The notes under the pieces: model-generated
Database searches by the model: none
What the model was told of the DNA's origin: nothing
Seen by the model: the letters and a program-made list of their open reading frames with translations, nothing else
Made by a program: the position numbers and the translations under genes
Shown here: positions 58,728 through 64,000 of the stretch, piece after piece
Layout of the letters: each line of letters opens with the position of its first letter
Position numbering within the stretch: the first letter of the stretch is position 1
NCBI RefSeq assembly: GCF_921293095.1
Contig: NC_060250.1
Location: 113,346,629 to 113,410,628, forward strand
From: Ischnura elegans
Taxonomy: Eukaryota > Arthropoda > Insecta > Odonata > Coenagrionidae
DNA length: 64,000 bases
Direction: 5' to 3'

Positions 58728-58935
58728 TCCCAGAATTGTTGACTTACGATGATAATGATGTGAGACACGATGACGTGATGACAAATTACCCTGTGCGGTG
58801 CGGAGGGAACTTCGTCGAAAGTGCAATTCGGTCGGTAAACATTATCACAGAGCTGGCCCTCGTCCATATGAGTGGATCCAATTTTTTCTCGAGGACTGTG
58901 CGGAGCTAAATTTATGACATGATTTCCAAGAGAAA
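58728..58935. repeat. Older repeat, part 2 (split by the MITE)
   Basis: Continues the sequence interrupted at 58262. From agaattgttgacttacgatg to tatgagtggatccaat it matches 59985-60125. On minus both copies share a frame (GSTHMDE..L.D..YRPNCTF, DEV.SAP), which is unrecognised. Confidence 0.7.
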
Positions 58936-59860
58936 AGATCATAAATTAAAAAAATGAATTTCGCCTATCTTGCGTGGTACTTCCACACTTTCCTCAACGC
59001 GCCATACCTGATCTCTTCCGATACCAAAAAAAATCAGGACCTATTCATTTTCTCAGATAAATAGACCTTTGTTGTTGCATATTATGAATATTCTTTCGAG
59101 AGCGTTTCGTAATTTTTTGCGCTACTTTAAACGAATTAGAAGTTTTTGTATGAAATTAAAAAAAACAAGAACAATGATTGTTAGGATGGCCTATATTATA
59201 TCATTATGTTAATGAGCTCATAATTTAACTTTGACAAAGCATAAATACAGTTATGCAGTTACACAGATGAATATTTGTGCATAGTATCACATTTGAGATT
59301 CGATAAATTCTCATTTAACATTTGGTTTTTTGTAAATAATTGATGTTTTGCATGAAACTGTCCTATATCTATAAATCCAAATGAATAAACAATGAAACTA
59401 TTTCAAAATAATACCCATTGAACGACCTTGAAGAAATGATAGAATTTTGTGTATCTGCGAAAATCATTTGGAGCGCGGTATTCGAGCACATGTAAAAATA
59501 CATAGAATTAACACTTTCCATCCCAAAAATAAAGTATTAGACTACTATTAAACTAAGAAATTTTAAAATAACAATGCATTTAACTTCAAAAGTTACGCTG
59601 ACACGCTAATTAGCTTTACAACGACCCGAAGATAGGTTTGGATAGGTGAGGTTAGAGCCCACCTTCAACTTAGCTCCAGACAAGCGCAAGCCCCTTTCCC
59701 TAGACCATCTCGCTCTTAAAAGATTTATTTTGGGGTTATTCGAAGGGATTAAAACTCGGTATTCATCCATCGGCATGAAATGCATTCTGTGTTATTAACA
59801 TTATGCATATTAATACCTCCTTTGTGGGTGTAACTGTGAAATTTCTATAGATAGCAAACA
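58936..59860. other. Non-coding, nothing recognised
   Basis: AT-rich, no supported feature. Confidence 0.5.
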
Positions 59861-59871
59861 GACGTGGTGAG

Positions 59872-60435
59872 CAGAGGCGTAACTAGGAATATGCTTTGGG
59901 GGAATGGGATAGCCTGGGGTGGCAACCCCCCCTCCCCGCAGGTGATGAGTGAGTCTGGTGAAGAGCTACGTCAAACCAATTCCAGGATTGTTGACATACG
60001 ATGATAATGATGTGAGATATGATGACAAACTATCCTCTGCGGTGCGGAGGAGACTTCGTCGAAAGTGCAATTCGGCCGATAAAAACTATCACGGAGCTGG
60101 CACTCATCCATATGAGTGGATCCAATCTTTGAGTCCGCGAAAATTTTTGAAAAATGACTTGCTTGGATATACATGTTTCCACATTTTGGCACTAAAAGTT
60201 AACTTTAAGCAGATGCAGTTAATAAATGCAAAACTGTAAATAACTGTGGTAGGTACTTATTTGAGTGATTAAAAATGCATAATATAATTGTTTTAATTTA
60301 AGTAGTGAATTGATGTAGTTTTAATCATAAAATAACTATTACCATTTGTGCCTCTCGTCTAGATACTTCAATACTTTCCTGTATCATGGCTTAGCTTATC
60401 TGTAGCTTATCATACTCCCCATAGTTACGCCACTG
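59872..60435. mobile_element. hAT-type MITE carrying a retroelement piece
   Basis: Ends cagaggcgtaactaggaat (59872) and atagttacgccactg (60435) are inverted. Flanking octamers gtggtgag and atggttag agree at 6 of 8 positions, compatible with an old hAT target duplication. The interior 59945-60140 is the same repeat as 58240-58262 plus 58728-58880, so the MITE has either captured that fragment or been invaded by it. A 96-codon plus frame (59949-60239) crosses it but has no known domain. Confidence 0.65.
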
Positions 60436-60449
60436 ATGGTTAGTCTCTA

Positions 60450-63400
60450 GTGTACCACCATGTATCACGGTTCACTCATTTTTTCTTTTATACTCTTTGA
60501 ATTTTCCGCGTTATTTTCAAATTTCATTCTTTTCTAGATCAAAATTGTTTCAAGTTTCATGTCTAGTTACGTATTGAGTGGATTCTATGGAATGTGCCAT
60601 TTAATATATTTGAAATTTTATATTTCTGCTATAATTATTCGATAGTATTACCTTGTTGCTTTCTAATTGTACAAGCAAGTGGAATGTTTAATTCTGGAAA
60701 GTCTTTACGACCTTGTGGGTCCACGATTATAAAAGTTTATTATTATTAACATAAGCGAAACGTTCCCCCCCTTCTTTGATTCTTACTGAATACTAGAAAA
60801 TACATTTCTATACCGAATATCACTAAAATGTTACTTCAAAGGATAAACGGCATGAGTATTTTTCGAACGTACACACATTAAATGAACAAAAAATCCATGG
60901 TTCCTTGATATAACTAAACACGTACTCAATTTTATCAAAGCCACTCGGATTTTATCCTAGCTTTTTTTTTCATCGGGGTCGGAATTAGTTGGTACGGGGT
61001 CGGAATTAGTAGAACTCTCTGGTTGACGTAAAACCACTGCTTAAAAAATCTATCTTTCTCATGTTTATAATTCCTCTTTTCAACGTTTCTCAATTTCACA
61101 AGCTCGAGTTATTCCATGCCAGGGAGGAGTTCCTCATCCATGCTTAAAAAATACAACTCCAATCCCAGATGGATTATTACGATGGGATAAAATTTAATTT
61201 TTCCACTTCAAGGATTACGAATGGGTCCGAATGAAATTCGCTTTCGCTCTGTGCCCGGAGAAAAGGCGGGTACAGATATTTGGGGTCTATTTCCCGGTGA
61301 AAATAATGCGAATCATAAATGCACAAGTATAATATGAGACTTAAAACAAAAAAAGCACTTGAAATAGCTCTCGGGAATTCATGTAATACAAACGCCACAT
61401 TCATTAAAAAATAAAAGTAGTTGTTTTGGACGCAAATGTACAATGATGCAACATTTAAATTTAAACTACTCCACTTAGTTCAAAAAATCACAAAAAGTAT
61501 TTCACTTTACCATTGTTTCAAACTGATGCCGAACACATATTTTCCTTATCAATTACGTTAGCAGGGATTGAAGAGATACCATTCTACTGCTCTGAAAGCT
61601 TAGGATTTTAAATCTAGGAACATAGTTGCACTTTCTCACTCGTTTAATGCTGGACATGCCTACTGTTCTGAAGGAATAACGGGAATCATTTTTAATTTAG
61701 CTGTATAGGAGCAGTTTTTATGATTACTCATAAACAAACAACCTCATATTATAGCCTCAGATTTTATAGTTACTATATTTTTGTACGTTTGCTGGATCAG
61801 AAAATATGAGCTAGATTGTTATAATTTGTTATTATAATAGGACTTACGCCCACGTGAATAAACGCTTGGCAGCCACTACAGTTGATTTCAACCTCTTTGA
61901 GCTAGAGGTCACTTTTTTCCCAAAAATTCTGCTTTCGCCAAATGACAGTCAAAGCAGCGGCCCTCGACGGCGACCAATTTCGATTACGGAATTGTATTCC
62001 GTAAAATTTACGATCCATATCGAGCAAGTGATTGGCTTATAGTTAAGTTTGCAGTCCATCAACTTCAGGGGATAGAAACGGAAAATTTATCAGTCGCAAG
62101 AGAAAAAAACCGGGTTTGGCAAATGCGTTCCACGACAGTGAAGATCAAAATTTCACCCCAGGGAAAAATGGGAAGGGGGCAGCATAAATCGGTCAATCCC
62201 AAAAGGCAAAGGGAATTACGTGTATTTTTTGTCATTGATAGCCAAATGTATTTCCAGTGTTCAATGACTTTTTCTGGCCGAAAATGTTTCAAGTTGTGAC
62301 ACAATTTCCCCTACGTACAATACGCCAAATTTGAAACAGAACGTGAACGAATAATTCACACCAATTATCACGTTTAACTCTAAAATCTATTATCCCGGGA
62401 AAGTAATAACTCCAAATAAATCTTCCTTAGTCTTGACTTTACCATGCGAATACCTTTCCAGACAAAACGATATTTATTTATTTTTACTGCACTGAGCACT
62501 TTAGGCGTGAGAATAAAGGCGATTAATGACTTCTGTGCCATCAAACGGTGAACTTGAAACAGAAATACAGTTAATAACTCTCAACCGAGAATAGAAATAT
62601 TAAAAAATAAAAATATTCAAAGAAGATAATGCCTTTCACGCAGAATATGCTAATATAGCTCCGGAATCCGAAATTGCGAGGTTAGTTTCGGGCTAGATAA
62701 AAGTACCAAAGTAAAAATTAGATAAGATGAATTTTCGATTAGTAAATACGTTCTTGCGTGGGAAGATGGCCAGAAACGGTAAATTCGCAATGACTACGTT
62801 TAATGCTAATTACTAATCTTCGGAATGGACGGAATTATTTTTTTTATTTCAGTAAAGTATTGAAGTATCCAGGCGAGAGGCATAAATGATAATAGTCATT
62901 TTATGATCAAAGCGACATCAATTCACCATTAAAAAACCAATACATTTCATAATCACTCACACAAGTTCCCTCTCATGGGATAAATTCTCTTCGCAAAACT
63001 CTTTACAGAAAATGGTTTTTCTTCGTATTAAGTCGACTTGATTACGATGAAATAGTACCTCAGTGTAATTTAAAAAAACGAGATAAAAGGGATTCAAAAT
63101 TTATAGGTGTAGTAAATAAAATAAGACCACGTCTTTATTACCACGATTCACTTGATATTTTCATTTGCTTGCAAAGTTCTTTCAATTAATATAATACCAT
63201 GCACCATACTGGCGTCATCAAATCTCGGAAGCACAAATAGGTGTAGTCATATCGTGAAAATGTAATCTCATAATGTGACCGCGGCGGCTGAGCCGACGAA
63301 CAATGCTTGGGATTTGGAAGCACAGCCACTGGATGGGAATATACTTAATCCATTTAAATGAAGTTGCATCATCAACAGTCATTAATTACCAACTCTACGC

Positions 63401-63815
63401 TTAAATATTTTTCCACCTCGCCGGACTCCTTTCTTTATGAAAGCTTCACTGGTCAAATGAAAACTCTGACTCCATGGCCAGACTATGAGGACTCAAACGA
63501 TATTAATTGGAATTAGAATATGTGAAGTACCTGATGATGATGCACTATAAAACCAAACCCAGTTCACAGAAAATCAAGTTACCATGGAAAATGCCCCTCG
63601 AATGGATTGCAGTGGCTTCCTTTGTACCTAACAAGACCTGGCTCGGTAACCTCGTATACGCGGTTGAATAACTTAGGTATTTACCGATTATATAATGACC
63701 TTAATTATTCATCTGCGAATATATGACCTAAACCATAAAATCAGCTCTTCATAAAAATAATGTACGCAAATCGACTATCACGGAAAGAATATTTTATGTG
63801 TAGAGTTTTGCGAAG
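60450..63815. other. Non-coding, nothing recognised
   Basis: AT-rich with short open frames only (for example 62304-62065 and 61443-61177 on minus). No repeat family or exon was recognised. Confidence 0.45.
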
Positions 63816-63817
63816 AG

Positions 63818-63933
63818 AATTTATTTGAGATCAGCATTCTTTCGGGCTGCATCCGCGTCCGTTCCGCAGCCCAAAAGAATGCTGAACTTAAGTAATCACC
63901 GCGGAAACCTGCGTACGAACAATTTATTTGAGA
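63818..63933. repeat. Small hairpin insertion with 13-bp direct repeats
   Basis: Identical 13-mers aatttatttgaga lie at 63818-63830 and 63921-63933. The 90 bp between them start with a hairpin: cagcattctttcgggctgc (63832-63850) pairs with 63866-63884 with one mismatch and a 15-base loop. It resembles the arrangement at 81-258. Confidence 0.7.
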
Positions 63934-64000
63934 GATTATGAAATTCAGTTGAATTATTTTCGCCGATTGGAATTCCACTAACGAACTAACACCGCTATAA

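Noticed and set aside
63832..63884. Hairpin as a microRNA precursor
   Set aside because: The stem is only 19 bp with a 15-base loop, and direct repeats around it point to an insertion instead.
1..64000. CRISPR arrays, prokaryotic operons, rRNA genes, LTR retrotransposons, defence islands
   Set aside because: No regularly spaced direct repeats, no ribosome binding sites with tiled genes, no rRNA motifs and no gag-pol with LTR pairs were seen.

Overview
This window is eukaryotic, AT-rich nuclear DNA, most likely from an insect or another arthropod. The evidence is spliced genes with GT-AG introns, long non-coding stretches, and a dense mix of decayed non-LTR retrotransposons, tRNA-derived SINEs, hAT-, Harbinger- and piggyBac-type non-autonomous DNA elements and foldback repeats. 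There are no operons, ribosome binding sites or prokaryotic genes. I cannot name the species.

Layout. Positions 3556-9598 (minus strand) carry the best-supported gene, a RUS1-family (DUF647) membrane protein orthologous to animal RUSF1 (C16orf58). Seven coding exons (1161 nt, 387 codons) join with matching splice phases. About the last 80 residues are not visible and probably lie beyond the window start. Its introns hold an antisense non-LTR element, a terminal-repeat element, a second non-LTR element and a piggyBac-like foldback element; downstream of its last visible exon is a decayed hAT transposase. Between 9599 and 10069 is a short divergent promoter region shared with a plus-strand gene whose first coding exon (10070-10212) encodes the N-terminal RING finger of a TRAF-family signalling protein.

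From 10213 to 64000 I find no further exon I can assign to a known gene. This is probably a very long first TRAF intron and/or intergenic DNA. It holds a 1.26 kb hAT-type element with a perfect 8-bp target duplication (15260-16523), two copies of one SINE family with target duplications (24221-24529, 53561-53880), a second tRNA-derived SINE family (31961, 57556, and a 40-bp fragment at 38427), 3' ends of one non-LTR family (21270, 27140, 33218), a Penelope-like fragment (26448-26870), long foldbacks (21041, 34086, 41690, 51687), a Harbinger-type MITE nested in an older repeat with a reconstructable empty site (58266-58724), and two CAGTGGC-type hAT MITEs (44445, 59872). One candidate novel gene start is a short exon encoding a signal-peptide-like sequence followed by a perfect splice donor (32489-32595).

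Functionally only RUSF1 and the TRAF gene can be interpreted as host genes. Their head-to-head arrangement suggests a shared control region but not a shared pathway. I see no operon-like or defence-like system here. The most distinctive signals are the repeat structures with intact target-site evidence and a few unexplained coding-like segments.
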